Assembly: GCA_963669155.1 (NCBI GenBank)
Contig: OZ022589.1
Span: forward strand, 17,366,922 to 17,430,921
Direction of reading: 5' to 3'
From: Arbacia lixula
Taxonomy: Eukaryota; Echinodermata; Echinoidea; Arbacioida; Arbaciidae
Length of the DNA: 64,000 nt
The position numbers were made by a program, and so were the translations under genes. Position 1 is the stretch's first letter; each line of letters begins with the position of its first letter. This document shows positions 11,679 to 23,658 of this stretch, piece by piece. The notes below the pieces were generated by a model. The model saw nothing but the letters and a program-made list of their open reading frames with translations, was not told the DNA's origin and did not search any database.

Positions 11679-12041
11679 AGGGAGCTTTCGTTATAACCCC
11701 GCGGACGGAAAAGAGCAATCTGTTGTAGCCGTCCGTCCGCGGGAGTCATGACACAGGCGCTTTCGCAAAATAAGACAGAGAACGAGAACGGCGGTGCGTG
11801 TGACGTCATCTGACCCCCTGACACCCCCCAACCCGGGCGCAAGTGCGATTTGCAATGACATCATCTGTACGGGCGCTGATTGGCTGCTGTCCTCTACTCG
11901 TCGAGGACGAGAAATCTCGGAATTCACGTTCTCGATTCCCCGCGCGGATTCCAGAGCGGGCGGTGGCGCATGCGCAGATCGATCTTGGTGTCGGATTACC
12001 GTACTGGATCCCGTCCGTCCTCAAAACGAAAGCTCGCTATT
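11679..12041. mobile_element. 363-bp GC-rich inverted-repeat element in Penelope
   Basis: Ends GGGAGCTTTCGTT and AACGAAAGCTCGC are inverted repeats and CCGTCCG words occur inside both ends. Removing it with one AAT restores RKWTSTAGVLEWF in the Penelope frame, suggesting a 3-bp target duplication. Much more GC-rich than its surroundings; the many overlapping open frames here are a composition effect. Confidence 0.75.
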
Positions 12042-12115
12042 AATGGACCAGCACGGCAGGAGTGCTCGAATGGTTCACCAAGCTCCCATACAACGACTAT
12101 ACCGGGACGCGAATA

Positions 12116-12689
12116 TTTTTTTCCACCACTGTTTAGCCATTTTACGCAAACATACCGTGCGAGTGACTGGACATGGAATCTAGTTCAGCGCACGATCTAC
12201 CACTACTATACATGCAATCCGCGGGTATTTGGGATTATACATGTACACGTGTGTACGAATTGTTGTGTGTAGGCCTATGGTCTCGACATCTCGCAGCTCG
12301 ATCATCAATATCATCACATCACGTCATATCACATCAGCAGACAATCGATTTATCTTCTTTCTTTTCCACAAAAAAGGTCTACGTCTCCTAATTGGATTCA
12401 TAGGCCAGCCCTGCAACCCGCATTTGTTTTTGTTTTTTCGTTTTACTCTTGACTATTCTTCTTCAGTGTTCCTATACATGTACTTTGTTCCCTTGACCTG
12501 CCCTCAAACGTCCACAGGCGCATGTATGAATGTATCAAACATGCAATACACATTTAGTACAGCCCAAATGCTTGATCCATGCCGTAGCGCGATCATTGGT
12601 GACATGATGCGCACGTCGGTGACGGTTAGACTCCTTCACCAGAGCGCTCCTATGAATATTTTGGCGAAAGTGGCTAAACAGTGGTGAAA
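12116..12689. mobile_element. 574-bp inverted-repeat element in Penelope
   Basis: Inverted ends TTTCCACCACTGTTTAGCCA and TGGCTAAACAGTGGTGAAA, with TA on both sides (12114-12115, 12690-12691). The interior (including ATCACATCACGTCATATCAC) shows no recognised coding region. Confidence 0.7.
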
Positions 12690-13776
12690 TAGGAGAGCCT
12701 CTGGTAGCAGGGCTGACAGGGCGCGGAAAGACCTAATCAAAGATTTCAGCGAGCTCGGTCTCCGCATCACTGTACAAACCAACCTCAAGACAGTCGATTA
12801 CCTGGACGTCACCCAAAACTTAGACTCCGGTACCTTCCAACCATACAGGAAGTAGTGTCCCTGTATAACAGGAAGCTAAATGATACCCCCTCTACGTCCA
12901 CAAAGACTCAAACCACCCACCGAATGTACTCAAACAAATTGCACTGGCCGTTGAAAAGCGTATATCAGCCTTATCCTCAAACGATGATACATTCCGTAAA
13001 GCAGCACCACCTTACAATGAAGCCCTGAAGAAAAGTGACTACAAGATGGACCATAAAGTACACTAAACCAAACGGAGAAAGGCGGAAAAGGAAACAAACA
13101 AACAGGAACCGAGAGATCACATGGTTCAACCGTACGTACAGTGGAGACAACAGGAAAAGCACGGGGGGCAAATTCTTGAAATTAATAACAAAGGGGCACA
13201 AATTGAATAAAATCTTCAACAAAAACACTCTAAAGGTGAGCTACAGCTGCATGAGAAACATGGACGCAATAATAAATTCCCACAATCAAAGAGTCAATAA
13301 CAATCCGCAGGTACGCCACATCATAAAATGCCACCCAAGTGCAATTGCCGGAACAAAGCCCAATGCCCGTTAAAAGATTATTCCCTCGAAGAGGCAATCG
13401 TCTACAAAGCCACCATCCAACATGAAAACAAAAAGAAGTTTTACTATGGTCTGATTGCTGGCCCCTTCAAAGAACGGTACAGAAACCACGTAAAATCATA
13501 TAAACATGAAAAATACAGGAACGAAAAACAACTATCGAAATATATCTGGACATTAAAAGAATCAAACACCCAGTACAAACTAACTTGGGACATCGCCAAG
13601 AGGTCAAACACCAACACAAGAAAAAGCGGGTTGTGCAACCTTTGTCTCGAAGAGAAGTACCTCATCACCAACAAGGTCGCTATAAACAGAAAAAAAAACG
13701 GAGCTCGTGTCCAAGTGCAGACACCAAAACCGCCCACAAAGAAAACCACCCAAGCGACAAACGATATTCACACATA

Positions 13777-14172
13777 CAGTTGAGGCCAAAAGTTTACATA
13801 CACCCATGGAATTCAATGAAATTTGTTCGCTTGCCAAACATTGTAAGATATACTATTTATCTTCAGAAATATAAATACTACCATGACGAATTTGGTATCA
13901 AATAAAAGAGTGTATTTAGCTCTTTCACATGATTGGAATGCCGCTGGGATTAAATTATATTTCAAGTGGAATTTTATTTGAAGAAAAAAGTTATATTATA
14001 GTTATTCGTGGCAAATGTATTCTATTGTTTGTTGCTATATTTTAAAACATCGTTCCATAGAAATATATAAATGTCAAATGTATGATTTATATTACATTTT
14101 CTATTTAGCCGTTTCATCATTAACAAGTGAGATGTATAGTAAATCTTACAATGTTTGGCAAGCGAACAAATC
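13777..14172. mobile_element. Tc1/mariner-like non-autonomous remnant
   Basis: Preceded by TA (13775-13776), it starts CAGTTGAGGCCAAAAGTTTA, close to the ends of Tc1-type elements. TTTGTTCGCTTGCCAAACAT at about 13828 recurs inverted near 14150-14170, so it is a palindromic derivative; the second terminal repeat is missing. Confidence 0.7.
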
Positions 14173-14390
14173 CGCATTCAGAATCAGGCGAGCATATCGA
14201 TCTTGAAGACGCTGTACATTCAAAATCAAAAACCTAGCTGATGTTCCCATATAATCAAACCATAATCAATATGTGGAAGAAGTAAACCATTATATAACAG
14301 AATCAAAACTTGATTCGTTAAATATTTCTTAATTTGTCTAATGTAACCAATATTTTTAGCTAGCTTTGCACGAACCGATTCTTGAGGAAT
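14172..14390 (-). pseudogene. LINE reverse transcriptase C-terminal fragment
   Basis: Minus strand reads RAKLAKNIGYIRQIKKYL, LLPHIDYGLIIWEHQLG, then after a frame change VQRLQDRYARLILNAD, the usual order after the RT domain of non-LTR elements. Too short for a clade. Confidence 0.7.
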
Positions 14391-16060
14391 TCATCACTTG
14401 AATTATTGTGTTTGTATGTGAATTGTGCTAACATTTCAGCATTATTTATCATTTTTTCATACCCTATGTGAGGTACACTTTATATTTCCATTACCAGTCC
14501 ATAATTAGATGTCAATTCACGGCGTTACCCCCTTCGACCCTGCTCCATCCCCTTGCTTATTCTTCAATCTACTTGAGGGTGAAACACCTAGGTGAGAACG
14601 TATGGCTATATCGAAATGCTTCAAATGGGACTTGTTCAACTACACAAGCGTAAATTCTGAAAGCCGAATGGTGAATACGATAAGAGAAACGGCAATGAAT
14701 TTGGATCATACGATTGGCACAAAGGGCATGGCTCAATTTTAACATCAAAGCCAGGGCACCTGCCCGGCGGGATGGAAAAAGTGGATCGGTAAAGTTAGAT
14801 ATTGCATCTTAATTTGGCCGATATTGATATGAACTTGAAATAGAAAACGTCCAAATTCAGCGGCAAATCCTATAGCTTAATGTGTTGTTAGTCTTACACA
14901 AAGTCATGTTTGTAACCGTCATTATGTGCAATATATTCACACTGCAACGCCTGTGAAGAAAACCAGAAGAAATGCATGGCAGCTTCTTCGCACGATTCAA
15001 GGTGATTTCTAATTAAACAATGCCAAGAGAGCAAAACATTTTGCTCTCGTTTTATTTTTAGCGTGAGATATTGACAATCAAAAGAAAGAGGTGTGAAAGG
15101 TAAGAAGTTTATCAGCAAAAACATTATTGTGACACATTTCTGTAATCAACAGTTCAAAACGGATACAAATTATTATGTGATTTTAAACTTTATGCTTTAC
15201 ATTTACGTCATGTTTGCAATATAAAGAAAAAAAGTATGAAGTGTACGTTCAAGATTTTTAACGTTATTATTAATATGGATACAATGAAATGATTCTAAAA
15301 TGTATACAATAATTATTCGCAGTTGAGATTGTTACTTATTATTTACACTGAACAATTATATTAGGCATGTTATATGCATTCAGTAAATTGATATACAAGT
15401 ACTGAGAAAATATTGCGCGTACCATATTTTTCAGAATATGAAATCAAATTGCAGTATAAAAACATGTACAAGGTCGTCGTGGTTATACAATAAATCTGTT
15501 TTTGATACTGTTGCTTAAGAATTTCAAACACTTAAGTTGTTGGTTTCAACGGCGAACGAGCGTTATATGTTATACAATTGAAGCATAACTATGACACAGT
15601 TATATACATCATCGCATAAACTAATTCCATGAATAAGTCGCCATCACACTTTAAACCTTTGAGTGTATTTTTGCAGCAATACTTCAGATAAATAGCGTAC
15701 CCCAGCGTTTAGTCTGGCATGCAGCCAAATTATAATAACAAATTGACAACAAATGAAATGCCCATAAAAGATTACAAAATTGGTGTTAGATTTTTAGTAG
15801 TTATTTTGTTAGTTGTGTTAGTATTATAAATATTTACATTTCACACCAGTAATGTTTGCCAAATTTGGGTAACATGCTATTGCATGTAAGTTCCTTCAGA
15901 GAATGAGTATTTTATATCATAAACTAAATGTAATGTACATTCATGAATATTATCAAGTTCTCATCAAAATTATACATCAATGCACGTTTTATTTCATTTT
16001 CATAATGTGACCTTTTCTATAGTAATGCCCTTTTGCGCAAACACATTATTAAGTGCCATG
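14391..16060. other. AT-rich spacer
   Basis: No supported gene or repeat; short random frames only. Confidence 0.5.
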
Positions 16061-16138
16061 GATTAGCTCGAACCTGGTATCTCGAGTACTTCAGTCACAC
16101 TTCGCAACCACTACACCACGACACCTCAGAGCAATCTA

Positions 16139-16908
16139 AACACAACAAAAAAGTATCGCTATCCCCCCCCCCCCCCTAAGCAAAATAACATATCTTTTTA
16201 CCACAGAGGTTTTGAGCAATATAACTTGGCAGGATTGTACCTTCACTTATCGACTAACTTCCGTGTGAAAAACACATTAATCCACTCAGTCATGCATGAG
16301 TGAGCACACATTAAAGCCAAAATTGTCACTTTTCAAAAATCACAAGGGTAATTGTTCATGCCCTTTTAACAGTATTTTATCGGCATTTCTTGTGCGATTT
16401 TCAAAGTGTATTCACTCAACTATGACATGAAAATGACTTCTTATGTTCACATAACAGGTCATGTTACATCTTTGTCAAAATATCCAGAAGTTTATTTTTT
16501 CACAAAAATAAAGGATTTTTAAAAGTTTCAAACTCGAGATGGATGAGTATTTCTTAAACGGTGCCGATTCGACCAGAACAATGGATTAAGTGTCGGGATA
16601 TGTGTTAGTGCTTCCAGCGATGGATGATAAACAATAAAAGGACGTAAATTATGCACCAGAAATGGAATTCATTAAAAATTCATATGACAGAATCCCAAAA
16701 TTAACCTTGTGACTTTTGAACAGTGACAATGTTGCCTTTAATGTGTGCTCACTCATGCATTACCAATTTGATTGATGTGATTTTCACTCAGACGTTAGTC
16801 AATTAGTGGAGGTACAATCCTGCAAAGTTGCGTTGCTCAAAATCTCTTTAATAAAAGGTTATGCTATTTTGCTTAGGGGGGGGGGGGGCTTCCTTTTTTG
16901 GTTGTGTT
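16139..16908. mobile_element. 770-bp TA-flanked element with C/G-run ends, copy 1
   Basis: Terminal inverted repeats of roughly 220 bp: AACACAACAAAAAAG, a C run, CTAAGCAAAATA... at the left and the mirror image at the right (16690-16908). TA at 16137-16138 and 16909-16910. Same family as 35124-35893. No coding capacity. Confidence 0.85.
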
Positions 16909-17027
16909 TATATACAGAGTTTGGCCAACTCGTTACACCATGGCGCATATTCTTTTGGTATTCTTTTGCCAAACAAAGCAACACGCGCCATGTTGTGACC
17001 TATTGAAACCGAGCTGGCCAAATTCTG

Positions 17028-17029
<2 letters not shown>

Positions 17030-17062
<33 letters not shown>
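17030..17062. repeat. (TA)n microsatellite
   Basis: About 16 TA units, some 25 bases beyond the stop codon of gene A, in its probable 3' untranslated region. Confidence 0.9.
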
Positions 17063-17067
<5 letters not shown>

Positions 17068-17086
17068 GGCTCTGCAACACCTCCGC

Positions 17087-17241
17087 TCAGAGTTCCCTAC
17101 TGCGACGCCGTTTGAGTAGAGCTCCAATGGACCAGTAGAGAACGCTGGTTAGCAGGCCGAGGAGAGATGCCCCTCTGAATAAGCTTCTCGGGCCGTATTT
17201 CTGGTAGACAATCCCTCCCAACAAGGCACCGATGATCTTAC
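17087..17241 (-). CDS. Gene A exon 4, C-terminal helices
   Basis: 155 bases from acceptor GTTTCAG to a TGA stop at 17087-17089. Codes for KIIGALLGGIVYQKYGPRSL and a second hydrophobic helix, ending RRRSREL. It contains no Met start so it is missed by ORF scans, but it aligns codon for codon with exon 4 of B, C and D. Confidence 0.88.
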
Positions 17242-20200
17242 CTGAAACGAAATAAGATTTGCATTTTTTAAATACTTTTTTTTTTCAAATACATTTCTGT
17301 AGTTTTTGTCCCAGAACTTCATGTTTTCTTAAAACCTCAACTATCACACATATTTAGAACACACTCCTTATTTATAGGCAAAGTATGCTTATATTCCTTT
17401 TTCAATATTTAAATCATCGAATGGAAAAATGTAGTATATCATCTCTTTGCAACGTTTTTCAAAATTTATATAATTTGCAATGGAAGTTACCTCGCTTATA
17501 AGAAAACAAAATGTAGGCCTTTGTTTACTGGAAATAATAACACTGAACACTTTGAGTTGATCTCGTGTAAAGCAATAAAGTTCTATAGTGCCAGAGGTAC
17601 TTCCATGTATGTCGAAAAAGGTCACTTTTCATACTAATTCATTAAAGGTCATTGAAAATTCATATCAGGCTGGAATTTAACCTTTCCGACGAAGAAAGAT
17701 GAACGCTTTCGTTGTCCTCAAATACAGGAAATATTTTCCATTATATATTACTGTGTTTGCTTTTCCGAACAATGGCAAGTAGGGAAGAGGAAGTAGGGGC
17801 GGGGAAGAGAGAAAGATAATGAGAGAAAGAGAGGATCTACGATGCGTAAGATACCAACTATGTTATCATTGTGTAACCAAATTGGTTTATATACAAGGAA
17901 GAGTAGCCTACCCGTTGTGCAGGTAAGACAAAATCCACGTTTTAGAACTCCACTTTTAATATACGAACTGCAAAATTACTCTAGAAGCTGAATTTCTTTT
18001 ACCGTTATTTAAAAAAAAAAGTCCAAAAGTCAATGCTTGCGGTAGCCTAGAGTTATTTTTTCTTTGTAGCGCATAATTATGCATCACCACAACGCAATAA
18101 TGCATTAAAATGAATACCTGGGGGTGCTTCACCGAGGTGTTCGTAAGCTATGCATGACTTTGCGCACGACCAGTGACCCGTTATTATGCTTAATTAGATA
18201 CCTCAATGTGTTCTTGTTTTGATAACATAGTGGAGTTAATTTCCAATGCTCATCAAATTTGACAAGTTATCAACTTTATTTTCAGACAGGAATTTTAATT
18301 TACAACGATCAGATTTCAACTTTGGGTAATGAGATTTAAATTAATCGAGAATGTGATTAAGCACACGAAAAAGTTCACCAGTCATGGGTAAAGTCGTTCT
18401 TTAACCCTTTGTGTGCCAGATAGACTGCTGCTTTATTGGTTTTGTGCGTATTACTTGTGAAAAGGGGCACACGTGGCATACAAAGGGTTGCTTCTAGTAG
18501 GTCCCATCATATTTCTCTCTCAATTTCCATCTTATCATATATTGTATATTTATGTTGTATTAAGTTGTACATCCAAGTTGGATATTGTATATTATTTTGT
18601 TTTGCACATTGTATTCATCGAGAAGTATGAAAATAAATTGAAATTGAAATTGAAATTAATAGCTGACGAATAGCTTAGTGAAGCACCCCCCTCCCCCCCC
18701 CCCCCCCCCTGGTTTGCTCCGATCAGCACATAGTGGCCGGGGTTGCAGGCAAGAAATTATTCAAATCGATTGCCTACTAGTACCATATCGTATCATTTGA
18801 ACATGTAAACGGCTACAGCCCTCAATTCCGAAGGATTGTTATTCCGAAGGTTCGATTGTTAAAAAAAAAGAAATAGAATTATTTTATCCGAAAATTAGGA
18901 CGCTTTACCATCCATGTGCGGAATCTTCTGAATTGAAGAAATCAGCCTGCTTGTGCATGTACGAGGTAGTCCATCCTGCGTCGCCTATCATTTCACAACC
19001 GTTCTCGCAATTTTACGTCTTCGCAAAATTCGTGGCGCGGCAAATGATGGCGCCGTTTTACTTTCATTGCTCTGTCAAGTTGCGTTGCTTCGTAACATAA
19101 ACAAAATTTAAAGCTTACATACGGTAATAAGAGATTGTGCTACGTACCTATGCCGATTGCTGCACCATCCGTCAGGGTTTGCATGGTAGATACCATCTCA
19201 TTACTAGCAATGCGGTGAATGTAAGACGTAAAAGCAGGTCTCCACGCTCCGTAAACAATCCCATGTAAAAGCTGTATGGGTAGAACGAGCCACGGGTTAT
19301 AGAGAACAGAGTACCCCATATATCGCAATGCAAAGCAGAAGTATGCGGCTGAGATAACGCATCGATGTCCGATTAATTTGATCAGTTTTGCCGCAAAGGT
19401 CATGACAATGACTTCCGCAAGGCAGGTGACCATCAATCCGAGACCCATGATGGTGTGGCTCGCGTTCAGTTCCTCCTGAAGGAACAGGAGGACGTAGGAG
19501 TCCAGAATGCTACAAAGTATCCCATAGACCATGGCAGTAAGGACAAACAGGACGACCTCGGGTTTCCGCAGCAAGGTTAAAACGTTCAATGTGAGCGATT
19601 GTTGTGCGGGTCGACGTGGGATTGGGATACAAGCAGCTATAACTGCGGCGAGTGAGAACGTTACGCCAGAGAAGATGAAGGCAGGAAGGAATCCGTTAAA
19701 CGAAGACGGGAACCTCTGGATGTACTTATCAACAGCAAACCCTGAGAGGGGTGTCCAAACAACCACCGCTATGCCACCCCAGATCCGTTGGCGCCCATAT
19801 TGAAAGGTCTGTCCTTGTTCGTTGTAGTCTTTGATCAGAGCCATGGTGGACGCATCGAGGAGAGGAAGGTACATTTCAAAAAGGGAGCTGAGAAATATAA
19901 CTGCTAGCATTGTCGCGAAAATGGCATCCGTATTGGACGAACTTGAATTGTGCGTACCATCTGTCATATCAAAGGATTCTTGTCCGACGAAGAACCGCAC
20001 ATGACAACAGGTGCTTCCATTTGTTAGATCACTTGATGAAACATTCTGAAATGAGATACCTCCATCGACTTCCTCACACTGTATCCCTATCTCATCAAAT
20101 ATTGAACAATTGAGTATGTTTTCAGAGCTTTCCAAGACTGAATTGATGCCAAGAAATGAAATCACGTCGCCGGTAGATTGCACTTGAATACATGGGGAAC

Positions 20201-23200
20201 CTGACGTGAGAGTTGTTCGTGTTTCTAAACGGGGATGTCGTGAATATTTTACACGATAGACAGACGAATCGACGAGATTGTCACAGAGCAGATATGTAAC
20301 TCGGACCTTGCTTTGTGTTCTCCAGTCTGTCACATTGGGGACATTCGTTGTATTCAGTTCGTCGCGCAATAGGCCGACGTAATTACTAAAATTGGTCACA
20401 GTGGCAGTCCCGTTAACCGCACTAAAATTTGGACTAAGTAATGGCAAGAATACTGTGCTCCCGTACACAATGGCTGCTCCTACTATGCTGCAGACGATCA
20501 GGAGCTTGTGCTTGCTGTATTTATCAGCTAGGATCCCGCCAATTGGAGGACCAAAGATACCACAGATTGGTTCAACAGCTTTGATCCATCCGATCTGAAC
20601 GACGTTCAAGCCGAGCTCTGCAAGGTACACTGGTATGAACGGCACAAGACTTGTGTTACCTGCAGAAAAGATCAAGTCAAATGCAAAACCAGATCGTCAT
20701 TAGAATGTGTCAGTATGCTTGTTAGCCCTGTTCACAGTTACTCTAACAAGGTATGCAAACTTCCTCCAGAGTGCATTAGGTACCACTAGTACCTGATGGC
20801 ACTTTCATTGCGGTCTCCAAACATGCCGGACGCACAGTTTACAACAACGATACCGCTGCACCGCTTTAGTGTAAAGCGAGAAAGATCCAATCATATTACT
20901 GAATAATCCAATCATATTACTGAATAAAGCAATGTACTCTTAATCTTTTTCCGACTTCTGTTGACAAAAATTGCCCAGTTGTTGAATTTAGACAATTGAA
21001 AGTCCATTTTATAATCAATGGTAACTACCATGTTAACATGTGCAATAATGAGAGCCCATTGGCTGTTGCCATGGTAGTTCCCGATGATGGTTATTTACAA
21101 TAATTGAAAACCTATATGCAACATGGCCCAGGTTCTGGTCGATTCTTATCGAAAACGTTCGATTCTCAGAAAACGTGCACACATGTTTTTTTTTTTCGTT
21201 CAGATTACGACACACATGTATTTACCCCGTCCTCAGTACGAGGGTGTTGCAACTAATAAAGGCCTATGTTGATGCTGGTGTAGTGCGTAATGTGTATATC
21301 GCGAAGTGCGTATGATCGAATCGTGTACGAACTCAGTCCAGGCAGTGGACTCACCTGAAACTACGAGGAAGTACGCAGCTTTGATGAGCAGAAACGTGCG
21401 GGTCCCTCCACGAGGTGAGCGTTCTATAGAGAAGAGGAAAGAGATAAGTATAAACAACGTATCCCGTACAGCACGTGGATCGATGGTTGTAGACCTACTG
21501 GGAAGACAAAAAAACGTGCAAAATGGTGCTCGTGAGCAATCTTTTTACCAATGGTCTTAAATTCGTGTATTGTCCATTTTAGAAACTTGCTGAAAGTGAT
21601 TTGCCCTCAAATGATCCACATGTGGAGTTATTAAGTAAATAAGTTTCAAATCCTCAAAATCTTCGGCCTGAACATTTTAATCAAATTCATTTTAATCACT
21701 AATGTAGATGTAGAAATGTCGAAATGTAGATCATTTGAGGGCAAATAACTTTCAGCAAGTTTCTAAAAAATGGACAATACATGAAAAGACCATTGGCAAG
21801 AAAATTGCTCACGATGACCCTTTTGAAGGCTTTTTGTCTTCCTAAGTTCCCAGTACAGTATTTTCACTTGAAAGTTGTTTAAAGTAAGGGGTAATATTAG
21901 TGTTAACGATGTAGTGTTGCTGTTCTGCATTGACCACGGGTCCCGGGGATAATTTTTAATTGATTTCAGTATACCAGCGAGGAATAGTCTCAAGAGGATA
22001 TTGAGCAAAATCCAGGATAAAGATTTTAGAATCCTTCTTCGATTTCAGGATACAAGGAAGGAATAATCTTAGAATTATAACATAGTTGAAATTTAGGGAG
22101 ATCCGGACATGGGGATGACGTCAGAACGGATCTGCAATGCTTGCGGCCCATAGTCATTTTAACTTCTATCCCTGTACCTTTGCTTGTACGCTCTGAAGGA
22201 CTGGTAACTTATTAATGTATTGCATGTAGTAACAATAACGATTCAGTCTCGTTCAGAGTTTTATTGATACAAAGAATAATCATGTAATTCATACTTAAGC
22301 TTCAGAATGTCCATAGTGTTTGTTATCCACATTTCAAGCTGCATACGAGTAGGCCTATATCATCATATCGAGACTATTTATGGAAGTTGTCGTATATCGC
22401 TTAAAACGATTATATACTTTGCCTCAACAAAAGTTGAATACAATACGTGTTATGAATGGGAGGGTGGACAAAATGTACCATCTATTTAGAGTGATTGGAA
22501 ACATTGTGCTAAATGTGTGATTTCGTAAAGAAATTTTATGCGATTCCAAATGGGAAGTGATCATGATGCCCACGACGTTTGTGATGATGGCTGTGGTGGT
22601 GTTGGTCATGACGTTGACGATGATGCTGATACCATACTAATAATGATGATGGATGATACTCCTGACTATGGTGGTGGTGGTCGTCGTAAGGATGAGGATG
22701 ATGACGATACTGATGACGATTATGTCGATGATAATAATGATGGCCGCTATGCACGGAAATAAAAGTACTATTGACCGCTATATATATGCAAAAAAAATGT
22801 AGTTCATGACTGTCAACCAATCTGGTAACAGGATTATAAAAATGAGGTATACAATGATTATTATGGATATTTGATGACGATAGTCGAGATGATGGTGTTA
22901 ATAGGAAAGAGGAAGAAAAGAATTACAATGGGGATGCTGAAACGGAGCACTAGGAGAGAGAGAGAGAGTAAAGACAACGTAGAAGAAATGCGATCAATAC
23001 AATTTCAGTATTTAACTTCCACTCTCTAGTAAATTGCCTGATGGTCTCTTACGCTCTACCGGTGATTCCATTTTATGCTAGTGTAGAATAACTATGCGCA
23101 TGATCCCCCTCTCCGTCGAGGTTTTATGTGGCAGGGTTATGCTCTACTCTTGATTTTGCAACTAAATTTACCACTTTTGAATATTGCACTAGATGATACT

Positions 23201-23658
23201 CGTTCTTTCTTCTTTTTTTTTCTCAATTTGATTTTTGCTAATTTTGCTAATGATTTTTTGTTCTAAACATTGTATGAATCACACAAATCATCAAAACCTA
23301 TGACAAGGATCAAAATGTGATAAAAAAACAGTGACCCAGTGAAGAAAGGAATTCAACCAAAGAACTGCTTACCAGTTCTTGCGTATGACCCTCTGCCATC
23401 ATCTTCACGTTCATGGTCACGTGGAACGAACTCGCCATGGAGTTTTAATCCTCCCATCTCCACCGACGATGACAACGAATCACTGTCGGATGATACGCCA
23501 TCTCTAACAGGGCTCCCCGTAGATATACATTGGACCATGGGCACCAACTCTAATTCAGTGGAGAGGCCCTCCCCAGGGCCCGGACGATGTTGGGTCAACG
23601 ACATCAAGGCTCCCTCTGAATGGTCATCGGACACGGTCGAGTCATAGTAACGAGACAT
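17087..23658 (-). CDS. MFSD6-like transporter, gene A (4 exons, 673 aa)
   Basis: Predicted multi-pass transporter of the major facilitator superfamily, closest in layout to MFSD6/MFSD6L. Exons by descending coordinate are 23658-23373, 21423-21355, 20659-19148 and 17241-17087; every junction has GT/AG signals and is phase 1, giving 674 codons with stop. Seen directly: TM1 across exons 2-3, the MFS motif-A-like loop GGILADKYSKHK after TM2, a long Cys- and Asn-X-Ser/Thr-rich loop with a CC pair, then the family-like segments DASTMALI and YGRQRIWGGIAV, and more hydrophobic helices ending in GKIIGALLGGIVYQKYGPR. The product should sit in a membrane; vertebrate MFSD6 was first described as a macrophage MHC class I receptor candidate, but the substrate here cannot be inferred. 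It is the most diverged of the four tandem copies and has the shortest C-terminus (ends RRRSREL). Transcript ends and untranslated exons are not determined. Confidence 0.88.
17242..19147 (-). other. Gene A intron 3
   Basis: Bounded by GTACGT and CAG. Contains the TTAA element at 18405-18487, a LINE-like 3' tail at 18560-18660 (GAAAATAAATTGAAATTG repeats) and a C run near 18686-18709. Confidence 0.8.
18405..18487. mobile_element. TTAA-flanked mini element, copy in gene A
   Basis: Starts CCCTTTGTGTGCCAGATAGA after TTAA (18401-18404) and ends CACGTGGCATACAAAGGG; the right TTAA is decayed to TTGC. Inverted ends about 16 bp. Family members at 45204-45291 and 51429-51512. Confidence 0.8.
19148..20659 (-). 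CDS. Gene A exon 3, transporter core
   Basis: 1512 bases, open throughout. It begins GNTSLVPFIPVYLAELGL and ends ...GAAIGIG with donor ATAG|GTACGT; the acceptor is TTTCTGCAG. It holds the end of TM1, TM2-3, a loop of about 170 residues rich in sequons and cysteines, and the following helices. The Met at 20675 lies inside the intron and is not a real start. Confidence 0.92.
20660..21354 (-). other. Gene A intron 2
   Basis: Nothing coding; a 22-bp direct repeat (CCAATCATATTACTGAATAA) occurs twice at about 20888-20932. Confidence 0.75.
21355..21423 (-). CDS. Gene A exon 2, 69-base TM1 exon
   Basis: Acceptor TTCTCTATAG, donor TTTCAG|GTGAGT. Codes for RSPRGGTRTFLLIKAAYFLV, then VSG: a basic flank followed by most of TM1. 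The length (69) and phase (1/1) are identical in all four paralogues, which makes this tiny exon secure even though it is too short for ORF calling. Confidence 0.88.
21424..23372 (-). other. Gene A intron 1
   Basis: Contains the hairpin element at 21498-21853 and a GAT-rich tract at about 22590-22745, which opens a low-complexity frame on each strand (acidic on plus, His-rich on minus). Confidence 0.75.
21498..21853. mobile_element. 356-bp hairpin element in gene A intron 1
   Basis: CTGGGAAGACAAAAA at the left is mirrored by TTTTTGTCTTCC...TTCCCAG at the right; arms are about 120 bp and pair closely (GTATTGTCCATTTT, AGAAACTTGCTGAAAG). TA occurs on both sides (21496-21497, 21854-21855). Confidence 0.8.
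23373..23658 (-). CDS. Gene A exon 1, N-terminal cytosolic tail
   Basis: Encodes 95 codons plus one base, starting ATG at 23658 (MSRYYDSTVSDDHSEG...). The tail is acidic and Ser/Pro-rich with no hydrophobic stretch, so it is probably cytosolic and disordered. The donor is ACTG|GTAAGC. It shares the motif LSTELELVPM with gene B's tail (LVELELVPM), which supports homology of these otherwise divergent exons. Confidence 0.8.

Larger units (their letters stand above)
10320..13783 (+). pseudogene. Penelope-like retroelement, inactive, interrupted by three insertions
   Basis: Pieces in order: N-terminal region 10340-10566 (FGFKSRRSLPQKEEMAGFES, LEFRQVNN), 11288-11678 (QFQTKLREDAKRI, then DPAFFTLKDHKDNLRNNPQV and LINPTKPEMGGASKI), 12042-12115 (WTSTAGVLEWFTKLP) and 12692-13783 (RT end GLRITVQTNLKTVDYLDVT, then a GIY-YIG-type endonuclease region with VYKATIQ, YYGLIAGPFKERYRNH, CNLCLEEKYLI). 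These motifs are typical of Penelope-like reverse transcriptase and endonuclease. Frameshifts, stops and loss of the RT catalytic core make it dead. The gaps are filled by elements at 10567-11280, 11679-12041 and 12116-12689. Confidence 0.88.

Noticed and set aside
11561-12391. Several overlapping open frames on both strands
   Set aside because: They fall in GC-rich mobile-element DNA and change frame at element borders; no protein family signal.
16063-16127. A tRNA-like sequence on the minus strand (GGTTCGAG, GTAGTGGTT boxes)
   Set aside because: An acceptor stem can be drawn with wobble pairs, but the T-arm does not pair and no anticodon stem is convincing; at most a tRNA-derived pseudogene.
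22538-22820. Acidic or His-rich small proteins
   Set aside because: Both come from a GAT/ATG-rich simple repeat inside gene A intron 1.
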